From NCBI GenBank assembly GCA_001312505.1, contig BBDW01000004.1, positions 62,001 through 126,000 on the forward strand: DNA of 64,000 bases. The letters are read 5' to 3'. Within the stretch, counting starts at the first letter, position 1. Each line of letters begins with the position of its first letter. A model generated the notes under the pieces. It was not told the DNA's origin and searched no databases. It saw nothing but the letters and a program-made list of their open reading frames with translations. A program made the translations under genes and the position numbers. Below are positions 1 to 10,143 of the stretch, piece after piece. Origin of the DNA: Mediterraneibacter faecis JCM 15917. GTDB lineage: Bacteria > Bacillota > Clostridia > Lachnospirales > Lachnospiraceae.

Positions 1-686
1 TCGCACTGATCGCAGTTGCTTCCTTCGCTGATGGCGAGGCAGCAGCACAGGGACTGACAACACAGCCACAGATTTTTGCAGGAGCAATCGCAAACTTCCT
101 TGAAGTGATCGGCTTACCGCATTCACTTGTATTTACACTGATCAACCTTGCAGTATCAGCATTTGCATTGACATCACTTGATTCCGTTGCACGTGTCGGA
201 AGACTTTCTTTCCAGGAATTCTTTATCGATGATGACACAGATATGGATAATCTGCCATTGTACAAGAAAGTAGCAACCAATAAATATTTCTCAACAGTTA
301 TTACACTGGTACTTGCATACTTACTTGCAAAGGTTGGATATGCAGAAATCTGGCCACTGTTTGGATCAGCAAACCAGCTTCTGTCAGTACTTGCACTGAT
401 TGCATGTGCAGTATTCCTTAAGAAGACAAAACGCCAGGGAGCAATGCTCTGGATTCCAATGGTCTTTATGATGGCAGTAACATTTACAGCACTTGGAATG
501 ACAATCTGTAAACTGGGAGGTCAGTTTATGACAACAGGTCTGAGCCTTGGAAATACATTACAGCTGATCTTTGCTGTTCTGCTTCTTATCCTTGGAGTAA
601 TCGTAGCAATTCAGGGAATTAAAAAGCTTACAGAGAAGAAAGAAGCTCAGGCAGATAAAGTTGAGGAGACAACCATTCTGGAATAA
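1..686 (+). CDS. cstA: Carbon starvation protein CstA family (C-terminal part)
   Basis: The reading frame is open from base 3 at the window edge, so the start lies outside. The visible 227 residues contain several hydrophobic membrane segments and the segment ALTSLDSVARVGRLSFQEFF followed by WPLFGSANQLLSVLAL, both characteristic of the C-terminal region of CstA/YjiY peptide or pyruvate transporters in the inner membrane. The tail (TEKKEAQADKVEE) is charged and probably cytoplasmic. A strong hairpin terminator follows 30 bases after the stop, so this is the last gene of its transcript. The substrate cannot be decided; peptide or pyruvate uptake is known for the family. Confidence 0.88.
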   Translation, partial: ALIAVASFADGEAAAQGLTTQPQIFAGAIANFLEVIGLPHSLVFTLINLAVSAFALTSLDSVARVGRLSFQEFFIDDDTDMDNLPLYKKVATNKYFSTVITLVLAYLLAKVGYAEIWPLFGSANQLLSVLALIACAVFLKKTKRQGAMLWIPMVFMMAVTFTALGMTICKLGGQFMTTGLSLGNTLQLIFAVLLLILGVIVAIQGIKKLTEKKEAQADKVEETTILE

Positions 687-714
687 GCAGAATAGTTAAT
701 AAAGAGTAAGAGAC

Positions 715-758
715 AAGATCTTCATGCAGACTTAAAATGTCTGGCATGAAGATCTTTT
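715..758 (+). terminator. Rho-independent terminator after cstA
   Basis: A long stem (AAGATCTTCATGC with AGAC pairing to GTCT and GCATGAAGATCTT) closes a short AT-rich loop and is followed by a run of T. It lies directly downstream of the cstA stop. Confidence 0.9.
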
Positions 759-887
759 TTCTAGTTCTATTTAATTGTACTCAAATAGAAACAGGTTAAA
801 GTATAGAAATTTTACATTTGTCGGGTGTATACTAAGTCGTAATGTGAAAAGACAATCTAAGTAGTAACAAGATCAGGGGGAATATAA

Positions 888-2241
888 ATGAACGCGAACA
901 TAAATCAAAAACATATGTTCAGTAATAAGATGATCCGTGCTCTTTTAGTACCAATCATACTGGAACAGTTATTGAATTCCATCATGGGTACCGCGGATAC
1001 GATGATGGTTAGTAATGTGGGATCAGCAGCAATCTCAGCGGTATCGCTCGTGGATTCCATTAACATATTGGTGATTCAGGCATTTTCCGCATTGGCAGCC
1101 GGAGGTGCGATCGTCTGCGCCAGTACATTGGACAGGGGGGGAATAAAGAACGGGCAAATGAGTCTGCACGACAGGTACTATTTATCATCACTCTTATATC
1201 AGTAGCTGTCAGCGCATTTTGTCTTATTTTTCAGAAACCGTTACTTCACCTGATTTTTGGAGCAGTTGAAGCAGATGTTATGAGAGCATCTGAAATCTAT
1301 TTCTTCTACACTGCATTATCATTTCCGTTTATTGCGGCGTATGATGCAGCGGCATCGATCTTCAGGGCACAGGAGAACACGAGAGATCCGATGCTCATCT
1401 CAATGGTATCAAACGTGATGAATATTGTCGGAAATGCAATTATGATCTGGGGCTTCCATATGGGAGTCGCGGGAGCTGCACTGGCAACTTTGATTTCACG
1501 TATTTTCTGTGCGGTCGTAGTATTGGCAGAGCTTCGTCTGGATCGTCAGCCAATTGTGGTACGAGATTATCTGAAAATCCGTCCGGACTGGAGAATGATC
1601 CGCAGGTCCTTGGAATCGGAATTCCATCCGGTGTGGAGAACAGTATGTTCCAGTTAGGAAAGCTGGCGATTCAGTCCACAGTATCAACACTTGGAACAAC
1701 AGCAATCGCTGCGCAGGCAATGACGAACATTCTGGAGAATCTGAACGGAATCGGTGGTATCGGAGTCGGAATCGGATTGATGACAATTGTAGGTCAATGT
1801 CTGGGAGCTGACCGGAAGGATGAGGCAGTTTATTACATCAAAAAGCTTTGCGTGATTGCTGAGATCGTTATGGCTGCGAGCTGTGTGATTGTTTTTGCAC
1901 TGACGAAACCAATTACGATTCTCGGCGGTATGGAACCGGAGAGTGCGAAGATGTGTTTCCATATGGTAATGTGGATCACGATTGTAAAACCGCTTGTATG
2001 GGTTATGTCATTTGTTCCGGCATATGGATTGAGAGCAGCAGGGGATGCAAAATTTTCTATGATCACATCCTGTTGTACAATGTGGGCATGCAGATTCTGC
2101 CTGTGTGTATTTCTGATCCGTGTAATGGGATTTGGCCCGATGGGAGTATGGATCGGAATGTTTGCGGACTGGACGGTCAGAAGTATTATTTTCACCTGGC
2201 GATTCCACAGCAGAAAATGGCTGGAGCATAAAGTAATTTAA
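888..2241 (+). pseudogene. MATE family efflux transporter, two frameshifts
   Basis: Multidrug/toxin antiporter of the MATE family with about 12 expected membrane helices. ATG at 888 follows an AGGGGG ribosome site. The frame breaks near 1120 and near 1606. Adding one base at the first site (GCGCCAG to GCGCCCAG) restores the family motif QYIGQG; adding one base at the second (AGGTCC) restores GIGIPSGVENSMFQ. After repair the protein is about 451 residues, the normal length. A run of seven G at 1135-1141 adds a Gly after the QYIGQG motif but does not itself shift the frame. Both lesions look like loss of one base from a short homopolymer, so the gene may be intact in the living strain. Confidence 0.8.
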
Positions 2242-2245
2242 ATAA

Positions 2246-2304
2246 GAAGAGAAATCTGAACAAAAAGAGAAATCCAAACAAAAAGAGAAATCCAAACAAA
2301 AATA
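2246..2304 (+). repeat. 18-bp tandem repeat, about three copies
   Basis: Just after the MATE stop an 18-base unit (AAGAGAAATCCAAACAAA) is repeated about three times with one or two changes in the first copy, ending in a degenerate fourth. No spacers, so it is not a CRISPR array. It sits in untranslated sequence before the terminator. Confidence 0.75.
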
Positions 2305-2306
2305 GA

Positions 2307-2373
2307 AACAGCAGGGTTACTGTCGGGAAAGCATTTTAATAATAATGCTTTTGGCAGTAGCCTTGCTGTTTCT
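2307..2373 (+). terminator. Terminator after the MATE gene
   Basis: A long imperfect hairpin: AACAGCA...GGTTACTG pairs with CAGTAGCC..TGCTGTT, with an inner stem AAGCATT/AATGCTT, followed by TTTCTT. It could also serve the convergent symporter gene in part. Confidence 0.75.
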
Positions 2374-2445
2374 TATATCTGCTATTTTTTAAAAAGAAGT
2401 TTTAGTATATTTATAGATTTATGTCTGGTATATGATTCCTGAAAA

Positions 2446-3895
2446 TTACTCTTCAGGTGCAAGCTCTGTTGTCTGCTTCTTTGGAGGCATAATCAGTGAG
2501 AAGATAAGGAATGCGATCAACGCAGCAACCAGTCCAGGTACGATCGGCTGATTGAAGTGCAGACCGAACAGATTTCCTTTGGAAACATGCTCCAGGTATA
2601 CTACAACAATAGTTCCGGCGATCAGAGAAGCATGGTTCCTGCCTGGGAAGCTCCTTTCCAGTAATGTCCGAGAACATATGGGAAGAAAGAACCTGCGGCA
2701 CGAAGGGTGAAGGCAAACATCAGGATTGTAACAATACTTGAAGTATTAAATAATGCAATCAGAGTAGCAAAAACACCTACAGCTGCCATTGTAACACGAG
2801 TTACGATCATGATCTCTTTATCAGATGCGCTAGGCTTAATCACAATCTTGTAAATATCATTTGCAAAGATCGATCCGGCACCAAGAAGGTCTGAGTCAGC
2901 ACTTGACATTGTGGCAGATACGATACCTGCAAATAACAATCCGCAGATAATTGCCGGCATTGCTTCCATAGCAAGAACCGGAAGTGCATAACGGGCACCA
3001 ACATCCTGGAAGTCCGCAGCATTGAATTTGCCCATGTTGATCAGTGCAAGTACGATGATTCCCATAAGTGTCGGAACAAAAGCGTAGATAAAGTTTACGA
3101 TCGCAGCAAGGACAGATCCTGTCTTGCTGCTTTTCCGTCTCTTGCAGCGTAATATCTAGATACAGCTTCCTGTCCTACAGTAAATGTAGCAACATACATG
3201 ATTGTTAAACTGATAACATCCATTACATTATAACCTTTAAACATGTCAAATGTTTCAGCAGGAACATTAGCTACAACATTGTCCCATCCACCGGCAAGAT
3301 TCATTCCAAATGGAAGTGCGATGATCATTCCGATCACGATCAGGAATACCTGAACAAAGTCAGTAAGTGTAACACTCCAAAGACCACCCATGATCGCATA
3401 AATTGTTACAACGACACCTACGATCAGAACGGCTGTTTTATAATTCAGATTCAGCATAGTAGACAGAATAACGGAAGATGCGATAAACTGTCCGGCTGTT
3501 AGTCCGATCAATGGAACAAACATGATCAAAGATGTAATGATTCCTGAAGGTTTTCCATAACGACGGCGGAAATATTCAGGAACGGTTTTAACCATTGCTG
3601 CACGGAATTTAGGTGCAAGGAATGTAAGAATCACAAAAGCGAATCCCATTGTGATAATGTACCATGCGGCACTGAGTCCGTGACTTTCCATACCCTGCTG
3701 AACAACACCGAGAGAACTTCCTCCTCCGATCTCAGTAGCAGCAAGCGTTCCGGCCATCAAAAATGGTCCGAGTCGTCTTCCGGCAACAACGAAGTCTGTG
3801 TTGGATTCAATCTTCTTGGATGACAGATAACCGATCAATAACATAACAAGAAGATAAATAACAACGACAGCGGTTACAATAATGTTTGACTGCAT
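2446..3895 (-). pseudogene. Sodium:solute symporter family (SSS) transporter, two frameshifts
   Basis: Sodium-coupled solute uptake permease. The N-terminal part (MQSNIIVTAVVVIYLLVMLL, then SNTDFVVAGRRLGPF and the GGGSSLGVVQQG loop) is typical of the SSS family, and the rest carries the expected membrane helices. The frame breaks near 3125 (restoring one T in GTCTTGCTG on the plus strand gives KTGSVLAAIVNFIYAF) and near 2630 (restoring one base gives GTMASLIAGTIVVVYLEH). The repaired protein is about 483 residues and ends in a charged tail. The start follows a purine-rich site. Its substrate is unknown. It is convergent with the MATE gene. Confidence 0.8.
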
Positions 3896-3929
3896 AAAAT
3901 CTCCCTCTTTCCTTTAGTCAAATTTGAAA

Positions 3930-3962
3930 AAGGTATCAGGAAATAGCGAAACCTGACACCTA
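3930..3962 (-). promoter_or_regulatory. Hairpin upstream of the symporter start
   Basis: Inverted repeat AGGT-a-TCAGG / CCTGA-c-ACCT with an 11-base loop lies about 35 bases upstream of the symporter start codon, within the probable leader or promoter. It could be an operator or an mRNA hairpin; there is no T-run to make it a terminator. Confidence 0.45.
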
Positions 3963-4138
3963 TGTTCATGCGAATAATTATACCATAAAAACTTTCACAC
4001 GCAACCTGAAAAGAGAAAAAACTTGTTAAAATTTATCGATATTTCCGGAAGATAATCGATTGGTATGGTAGATGTTAACAAAAATAATAAAAGGCGAGAG
4101 GACAGCGTGAAAAAGAACATTTTTTAGGGGGTGGACAT

Positions 4139-4166
4139 TTGACGTTTCTATTATTACAATTATAAT
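4139..4166 (+). promoter_or_regulatory. Sigma-A type promoter for the inverted GH3 gene
   Basis: TTGACG (4139-4144) and TATAAT (4161-4166) are separated by 16 bases, and the start codon at 4192 lies about 20 bases beyond the expected transcription start. Confidence 0.7.
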
Positions 4167-4191
4167 AATCGACAGAAAAGAGGAATTGTAT

Positions 4192-6641
4192 ATGACACAG
4201 ATAGATGCGTTAAAAACAGATGAAATACGGAATTATGAGATAGAACATCAGGAAGAAGTGCGCCGCCTTGCAGGCGAGTGTATGGTAATTTTGGAAAATG
4301 ACGGAGTCTTCCACTTCAGGCTGGTACAAAGAAGATTGCATTATTCGGAACAGGAGCAAGACATACGATCAAAGGTGGAACAGGATCCGGTGATGTAAAT
4401 GTACGTGAAAACATTTCGATTGCACAAGGGCTTGAGCGTGCAGGATTTGAATTTGTAACAGAAGGCTGGCTGGATCAGTATGACAGACTTTATGCGGATG
4501 CGCAGGAAGCGTATGCGAAAAAGTTAAATGAATTTACAGAGAAAACAGGAAAACCATCGATGCTATATGCCTTCGAGAACCCTTTTGAGGAACCGGAACA
4601 GCCGGAGATTACAGAAGCGGATGTAAAAGAAGCGGATGCGGCAATTTATGTAATTTCTAGAAATTCCGGAGAGGGAAAAGACCGCAGGGCAGAGAAGGGA
4701 GACTATTATCTCAGCGACAGAGAACTTCAGAATATCCGTTTTATGACAGAACACTATAAGAACTGTATTGTTCTTTTGAATGTAGGTGGAGTCATTGATC
4801 TGACTGCATTGAAGGCAATTGAAGGTGTACAGGCAATTATGCTTGTGGGACAGACAGGAAATATGGGAGGTTATGCAGTTGCTGATGTGCTGACTGCTAA
4901 GACGATTCCTTCAGGAAAGCTGACTGATACATGGGCAAGATCTTATGAGGATTATCCATCCTCTGCAACATTTAGCCACAGGGATGGAAATCTTGACGAC
5001 GAATATTACAGTGATGGAATCTATGTCGGATACCGCTATTTTGATACATTTGGTGTGATGCCTCTATATTGCTTTGGATATGGAAAAAGCTATACAGAAT
5101 TTGAAATAAAAACAATGAATGTAACAGCAGATGAAAAGCAGGTACAGGTTGAAGTTGAGGTTACGAACATTGGTGACAAATATCCTGGAAAAGAAGTTGT
5201 TCAGGTTTATTATTCCGCACCGGATGGAATCATGGAGAAACCAACACAGGAACTTGCAGGATTTGCTAAGACTAAATTGCTTGCGCCGGGAGAAAAAGAT
5301 GTCGTGACGATCACATTTGCAACGACAGACATGGCATCTTTTGATGCATATGATGCGGCCTGGGTTATGGAAGAAGGGGAATACACGATCCGCGTAGGAA
5401 ACAGTTCACGTAATACGGAGGCTGTGGCAGTCATCGACCTTGATGAGCAGGTGACAACATTCCAACTGAAACGTCTGATGCGTGATACAATTGCAGTCAG
5501 AGAGCTTCACCATATGATTCCGATTTTCGATATTGAATTTGATTTCGGTGTGCCGGCGATTCCATTTAGAATTATGCTTCAGGCAGAGAACTTTAAGAAA
5601 GAACTTGTAGAATATGAAGTGATGCGCAGGACACTTATGGATAAGAGGAAAGATGAAGTTCTGACGCTGGAAGATGTAAAAGCAGGCAACGCGACTCTGG
5701 ATGAACTGACAGCGCAGCTTACCGTGGAAGAAATGGCAGAACTTTGTGTTGGAACAGAGAGAAGAAATGGCGACGGAAATGTAATTGGTTCAGCATCCTC
5801 CTGTGTGCCGGGTGCAGCAGGAGACACCACTTCCAGTTTACTTGAAACACGAAAAGTGCCGAATCTTATTCAGGCAGATGGACCGGCAGGACTTCGTTTA
5901 GAGACACCTTGTACTGCCATTCCAATCGCAACAACACTGGCACAATCCTGGGATATGGATCTGATTCATAGAATGGGAGAGCTTGTCGGAGAAGAGATGA
6001 AGCAGTTACATGTAGATCTATGGCTCGCACCTGGCATGAATATTCATCGTAATCCGCTTTGTGGACGAAACTTCGAATACTATTCTGAGGATCCTGTATT
6101 GACAGGTCTTTGTGCTGCTACAGAGACGAAAGGTGTTCAGTCTCAAAAAGGAAAGGGAACAACAATCAAACATTTTGCAGGAAATAATCAGGAAGACAAC
6201 CGTATGTTTACGAATGCACATATCAGCGAGCGTGCGCTGAGAGAAATCTATCTGAAAGGATTTGAGATAGCTGTAAAGACAGCACAACCATATGCAATCA
6301 TGACTTCCTATAATCTGATCAACGGAGTTCATTCAGCAAACAACTATGACATGCTGCAGAACATCGCACGTGATGAGTGGGGGGGATTTGAAGGTCTTGT
6401 GATGACAGACTGGTATACTTCACAGGATACAACAGAGATGGGAATGGTATCACCATCCGGAAAATATAGTCATTCTAGCAGTGTACAGTGCATTAAAGCA
6501 GGAAATGACCTTCAGATGCCGGGATGTCAGCAGAATGTGGATGATATCGTAGAAGCAGTGAACGAAGGAAAAGAAATTACCAAGGCAGATTTACAACGCT
6601 GTGCGAAACATATTTTAAGTGTTGCACTTAAGACAATGTAA
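4192..6641 (+). pseudogene. Glycoside hydrolase family 3 with inverted domain order, one frameshift
   Basis: Beta-glucosidase/xylosidase-like enzyme. The usual GH3 C-terminal sandwich domain comes first (AGECMVILENDGV, then GTGSGDVN and the GYGKSYTEF region), followed by a fibronectin-III-like domain, a linker, and only then the catalytic barrel (ADGPAGLR, CGRNFEYYSEDP, KHFAGNNQE, and the nucleophile Asp in VMTDWY). The ATG at 4192 follows AGAGGA. The frame breaks near 4308; restoring one C in GAGTCTTCC gives GVLPLQAGTKKIALFGTG. The repaired length is about 816 residues. A G7 run at 6379-6385 gives EWGGFEG where many GH3 proteins have a single Gly. No signal peptide, so it probably acts on imported oligosaccharides. 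Confidence 0.85.
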
Positions 6642-6694
6642 AACCACCTTGGTAATGTGGGGGGGAATGAGAGTTTTTTCGTATTACTCAAAAA

Positions 6695-7477
6695 TTAATA
6701 AACAATATCGTATAAGATCAAGCCTTTTGTGTCGCAGGATGCAGAAGGCTTTTCCTTTCCTTCCAGGATTGCATTGATACATTCGACGGGTCTTTTCCCT
6801 ATGCCGATATCCAAAAGCGTTCCTAGAATAAATGGAGCCATCTGATAGAGAAAATCATTGGCTGTCATACGAATATAAAGCGTAGACTCTTCTGTAACAA
6901 AAGTAATTGTTTTTATTTCTTTTTCGGTTCCTTTCTTTTTTCGAATCGAAGAGAAATGTTTAAAATCATGCTTTCCAAGTAATGAGTGGGCAGCGGTTTC
7001 CATAAGAAGAATATTTGGAAGTTCTGCTGTTTGTTCAGGTGGCAGATCAAATAATGAATCTGATAACAGATCAGTTAATCGACCGCGATAGTTTTTGTGG
7101 AACAGGTCATAGATCGGTGATAAATCCATGGCATATTCATAAGTGATCTCGCGTGCATTTAAGTCTGCTCGAAAGCGTTCGGGTGTTGATACTGCATCTA
7201 AAACGGCAATATCCTGTGGAAGATACTGGTTCAGAACAGTTTTAAATTCTGCAGGAGTCAGTTGGCTTTCCGTAAGAAAATTGACTGTGAGATTCCGAGC
7301 ATGAACTCCTGGTTCTGTTCGGAATCCGGAAAATAAAGTAACAGGAGTTCCTGTTACTTTTTCTAATACATTTTCAATTTTATAAGATACTGTGCGATCA
7401 TTGTGGTCTTTTTCCGGGCGTTTCCAACCAAGATAACGTGTACCGTCATATTGGAGTGTTAAGTTAATATTCTGCAT
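6695..7477 (-). CDS. TruA-like tRNA pseudouridine synthase with altered catalytic motif
   Basis: 260 residues, about TruA length. The opening INLTLQYDGTRYLGWKRP matches the TruA N-terminus, and HDFKHFSS and the FLYQM segment correspond to later TruA motifs. The motif that holds the catalytic aspartate (normally GRTDAGVHA) reads FRTEPGVHARN here, so the Asp is a Glu. TruA makes pseudouridine at positions 38-40 of tRNA; this Glu variant may be inactive, may have altered activity, or may be an RNA-binding paralogue. It is expressed alone, reading toward the GH3 gene. Confidence 0.75.
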   Translation of the reverse strand: MQNINLTLQYDGTRYLGWKRPEKDHNDRTVSYKIENVLEKVTGTPVTLFSGFRTEPGVHARNLTVNFLTESQLTPAEFKTVLNQYLPQDIAVLDAVSTPERFRADLNAREITYEYAMDLSPIYDLFHKNYRGRLTDLLSDSLFDLPPEQTAELPNILLMETAAHSLLGKHDFKHFSSIRKKKGTEKEIKTITFVTEESTLYIRMTANDFLYQMAPFILGTLLDIGIGKRPVECINAILEGKEKPSASCDTKGLILYDIVY

Positions 7478-7609
7478 ATATCGTTCTCCATTTATAAATA
7501 ATGTCTGTTTCCAGACAAGTCATCCTTTGTATTTTAACTGATGCAGATGGAAATGTATAGAGAAAAGAAAAGAAATAAGACTGCAAAGGCGAAGAGAGTG
7601 ATTCTGATT

Positions 7610-7897
7610 TTATTTAAAATGTTTCCGAAAGATATTTTTGGTCATTTCCATCATGCGGTCAATTTGATTTTGTTCTTCTTTGCTTTTACCTTCTTTTAAT
7701 ACTTCAAGAATTAATGAAACTTCATCCGGATTGAAACGAAGTCCCTGTCGGTTTGCATTTGTGATAAGTGCGAGCATGACCGGGGGGGCAAGTTCATTTC
7801 CGGATTTTCCTTTCGTCTGTTTCGCGGCTGTCCTGATCAGTTCCAGCTTGAGCGGATCGATCGTTTTCATTGCAGGATGGTTCATCCAGTTTTCCAT
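7610..7897 (-). CDS. Small conserved protein of unknown function
   Basis: 95 residues, mostly helical, soluble, rich in Lys and Glu. I do not recognise a named family; the pattern 'MKTIDPLKLELI ... GKSGNELAP ... VSLILEVLKEGKS' resembles small uncharacterised Lachnospiraceae proteins. The ATG is preceded by AAAGGAGATC, a good ribosome site. It follows directly on the 7794-8327 gene and is probably co-transcribed with it. A G7 run (C7 on this coding strand, 7782-7788) encodes an APPV segment. Confidence 0.6.
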   Translation of the reverse strand: MENWMNHPAMKTIDPLKLELIRTAAKQTKGKSGNELAPPVMLALITNANRQGLRFNPDEVSLILEVLKEGKSKEEQNQIDRMMEMTKNIFRKHFK

Positions 7898-8327
7898 TGT
7901 TAAGATCTCCTTTCGGTGAGTTATTGTTTATAGTGTCTTCTGGCTCTTCATCAGAAGGTGGAGCAGATGAAAAGAATTGTGTAAACATATCTGCCATAGA
8001 CATCATCTCTTTTATGTTTTTGAAAGTAGAAAAGAGCTGTTTTTCTTCTGATGTGAGATAAGGTGACAGATGGTCAAAAATAGAATCTGCGTTGTCTTGA
8101 AAAAGATTTTCTATTCCTCGTCCAGAAGAAAAGTCACAGGCAGAAAGTGCATCATAACTGACAGGAGCCTGATGGTGAAGAACATTTTGCAGTTCGATGA
8201 ATTTAATGAAGACGGCAAGCATGCTCTGTGTAGCTGGCGGGAAAAGAGGAAGGAAAAGTTTCAGCATGCGAAGTCCGGAAGCAGTTGCTTCGTCAAAGGG
8301 GGGGGTCATAGGCGTCGGTGTTTTCAA
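7794..8327 (-). CDS. Unknown protein, probably frameshifted near its end
   Basis: Starts at a TTG about 10 bases after AGGAGG. The open frame runs 177 residues but its last 40 or so overlap the next gene in a different frame and look like non-coding sequence (NNNSPKGDLNNGKLDEP). One extra base near 7935 would end the protein at a TAA at 7921-7923, immediately before the ribosome site of the next gene, giving a clean operon; I infer that this is the true end. The sequence is helical (SGLRMLKLFLPLFPP, KNIKEMMSMADMFTQFF). No family recognised. C8 at 8298-8305 encodes MTPPF. Confidence 0.5.
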   Translation of the reverse strand: MKTPTPMTPPFDEATASGLRMLKLFLPLFPPATQSMLAVFIKFIELQNVLHHQAPVSYDALSACDFSSGRGIENLFQDNADSIFDHLSPYLTSEEKQLFSTFKNIKEMMSMADMFTQFFSSAPPSDEEPEDTINNNSPKGDLNNGKLDEPSCNENDRSAQAGTDQDSRETDERKIRK

Positions 8328-8504
8328 AAAAATAAACCCTCCTGACTTTCAGCTGACTGATACATATATATGAAATGCAGAAAAAATATATTCCTGTTCA
8401 TGAATATAGATGTGTGAAAAATCGGATCATGCGTATACTGAATTAAAGACCTTTTGTAATCAGGGGGCATATCTTAATAATAAGAAGAGGAAAGGAAAAC
8501 GAAA

Positions 8505-8669
8505 ATGTCCAGAAAGTTAATTATTGATGGGAATGCAGTATATGAAATTGATGAGAAGTGTATGTTAAAGAAAAAGCTTGGAGAACTGAAAGAAAAGAAG
8601 ATAACATCAGACGAGAAGAGAGCGGAACAGAGTGTTGTTACCGGAAAACCGAATCGTTTGAAAAGATAA
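8505..8669 (+). CDS. Small basic protein of unknown function (54 residues)
   Basis: Begins MSRKLIIDGNAVYEIDE and continues with a charged helix (KKKLGELKEKK). The ATG follows GAAGAGGAAAGGA. Similar short proteins with the same 'IDGNAVYE' opening occur in Lachnospiraceae; function unknown. It is followed at once by a perfect 15-bp hairpin. Confidence 0.6.
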   Translation: MSRKLIIDGNAVYEIDEKCMLKKKLGELKEKKITSDEKRAEQSVVTGKPNRLKR

Positions 8670-8672
8670 GCC

Positions 8673-8707
8673 AGAAGGGGCATGCGGTTTTTCCGCATGC
8701 CCCTTCT
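8673..8707. terminator. Perfect 15-bp hairpin between convergent genes
   Basis: AGAAGGGGCATGCGG pairs perfectly with CCGCATGCCCCTTCT across a five-T loop, in the gap between the convergent 8505-8669 and 8782-9030 genes. There is little T-run on either side, so it is a probable but unusual bidirectional terminator. Confidence 0.65.
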
Positions 8708-8781
8708 GAAGTGGAAGAAGGAACAGATATCAGCATCCGCCACAGTTGCAGCCATTACCGCAACCGCCGCATCCGAATCCA

Positions 8782-9030
8782 TTATTGCCCCCATCCGCCG
8801 CAGCAGCAAAGAAGAAGGATGATCCACAGACAACTGTCATTGCCGCAGCCATTACCACATCCGCCACAACCATTACCACCCCCCCAGCCACCGCAGCAGC
8901 AGAGGAGAAGGATGATCCAAAGGCAGGAGTTATTCAGTCCGCATCCATTTCCGTTTCCGCCACAGCCGCAGCTGTTTGCACATCCGTTGTCACAACCGCA
9001 TCCGCAGTTTGTAGCTGTTAATTCACTCAT
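8782..9030 (-). CDS. Cys/Gly-rich small protein with duplicated CLWIILLLCCCGGW unit
   Basis: 82 residues. The N-terminus MSELTATNCGCGCDNGC leads into two copies of a unit made of a Gly/Asn/Cys-rich stretch, the hydrophobic core SCLWIILLLCCCGGWG and a short Gly tail. Proteins with a single such unit are often annotated 'chorion class high-cysteine' in Clostridia and are suspected to be surface or spore associated; the role is not established. The duplication is direct and close to exact at the DNA level. A C7 run on the plus strand (8879-8885) adds Gly after the first unit. Confidence 0.65.
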   Translation of the reverse strand: MSELTATNCGCGCDNGCANSCGCGGNGNGCGLNNSCLWIILLLCCCGGWGGGNGCGGCGNGCGNDSCLWIILLLCCCGGWGQ

Positions 9031-9105
9031 TGTTAAATCCTCCGAAAGATTTTTTGATTTACAATGTTATAGTATGCGGAGAAAAAGAAAATGTGAGATG
9101 AGAAA

Positions 9106-10091
9106 TTATTTGTAGTGATAAAGAAGTGAAGTGGCAAAAATTATTCGAGCAGCCGGGAAAAATCTAAAATTCCCCCAGCCGGATTCAGTTCCCGGAATCT
9201 GCACACAGGAAGCGTGAAGTTTTAATTTAACTTCTGCATTGGTGAGAAACGGGTATTTTGAAAGAAGACAGGCAATTGCACCGGAAACAACAGGAGCAGC
9301 CATGGATGTTCCTGTTTTGGAAAGATAAGGCGGAGCATTTGGAAATTGAGAGTAAAAAGCATTGCAGCTTACAATTCCTGTGCCGGGGGGGGCAAAAACA
9401 TCAGGTTTGACAATGCAGTCATCTGTAGGACCGCGGCCGGAATAATTGAGAGGATGCCTTTGGGTGTGGATCAGAGGAAAAGTGTCGGGAACACCAACAG
9501 TGATAACTTTTGGGCTGCTTCCGGGAACTGTGACGGAACCGGGAGCAGGTCCGTAGTTGCCGGCAGAGACAACTACGACGAGTCCAAGATCCCAGAGGGA
9601 TTCCACAGCATTCAATAAAAGAAGTTTTTGATGAATGGAAAGATCCGGTCGTGTACCTACGGAAATGTTAATGATCCGGATATGGAATTGCGTGTAGATA
9701 TCACGGATCCATTGAATTCCATTTATGACATTTTTGATAGATCCGTTTCCATTCTGATCCAATACTTTCCCAATAATAAGATTGCAGAAGGGAGCGATTC
9801 CGGCATAAGTTCCGGAAGAGAGAAGTCCGCTTCCCGCAAGAATTCCGGCTACATGGGTTCCGTGTCCACTATTGTCGATGAGAGGGGGGAGAAATGAGAG
9901 AAAGAAAAAAGAACTTTTTCGGAAGAACCAGTGGTACTGGAAAAATCCCGAAAAGAAAGGATACGACCTTTAAAATCAGGATGAGGAGAAATTCCGGTAT
10001 CAAGAATAGCAACAGTGACATTTTGTCCGAGAAATTTGTGTTCCTTTGTGTCCGGACACCAGTAGTGAATGGATTGTTTTACCCATTTCAT
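9106..10091 (-). pseudogene. Subtilisin-like serine protease (S8), frameshifted at a G6 run
   Basis: The catalytic triad is present across two frames: Asp in VAILDTGISPHPD, His in the region reading DNSGHGTHVAG after repair, and Ser in KTGTSMAAPVVSG. The oxyanion Asn region reads VVVSAGNYGP. There is no signal peptide (starts MKWVKQSIHYW), so it resembles intracellular subtilisins. The frame breaks exactly at a run of six C on the coding strand (9884-9889); four or seven would keep the frame. A C8 run at 9385-9392 makes FAPPGTG where the family has a single Pro (APG). Repaired length is about 328 residues. Confidence 0.8.
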
Positions 10092-10143
10092 GAAGGAAAA
10101 GCCTTTGTTTTTTCTTTATTATATGCCTGATATTAAATTGGTG

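Noticed and set aside
2246..2304. Possible CRISPR array
   Set aside because: The 18-base units are contiguous with no spacers and no cas genes are in the window.
8558..9115. Long plus-strand His/Pro/Gln-rich open frame
   Set aside because: It is the complement of the Cys/Gly-rich gene at 8782-9030; the composition is what Cys/Gly codons give on the other strand and there is no ribosome site.
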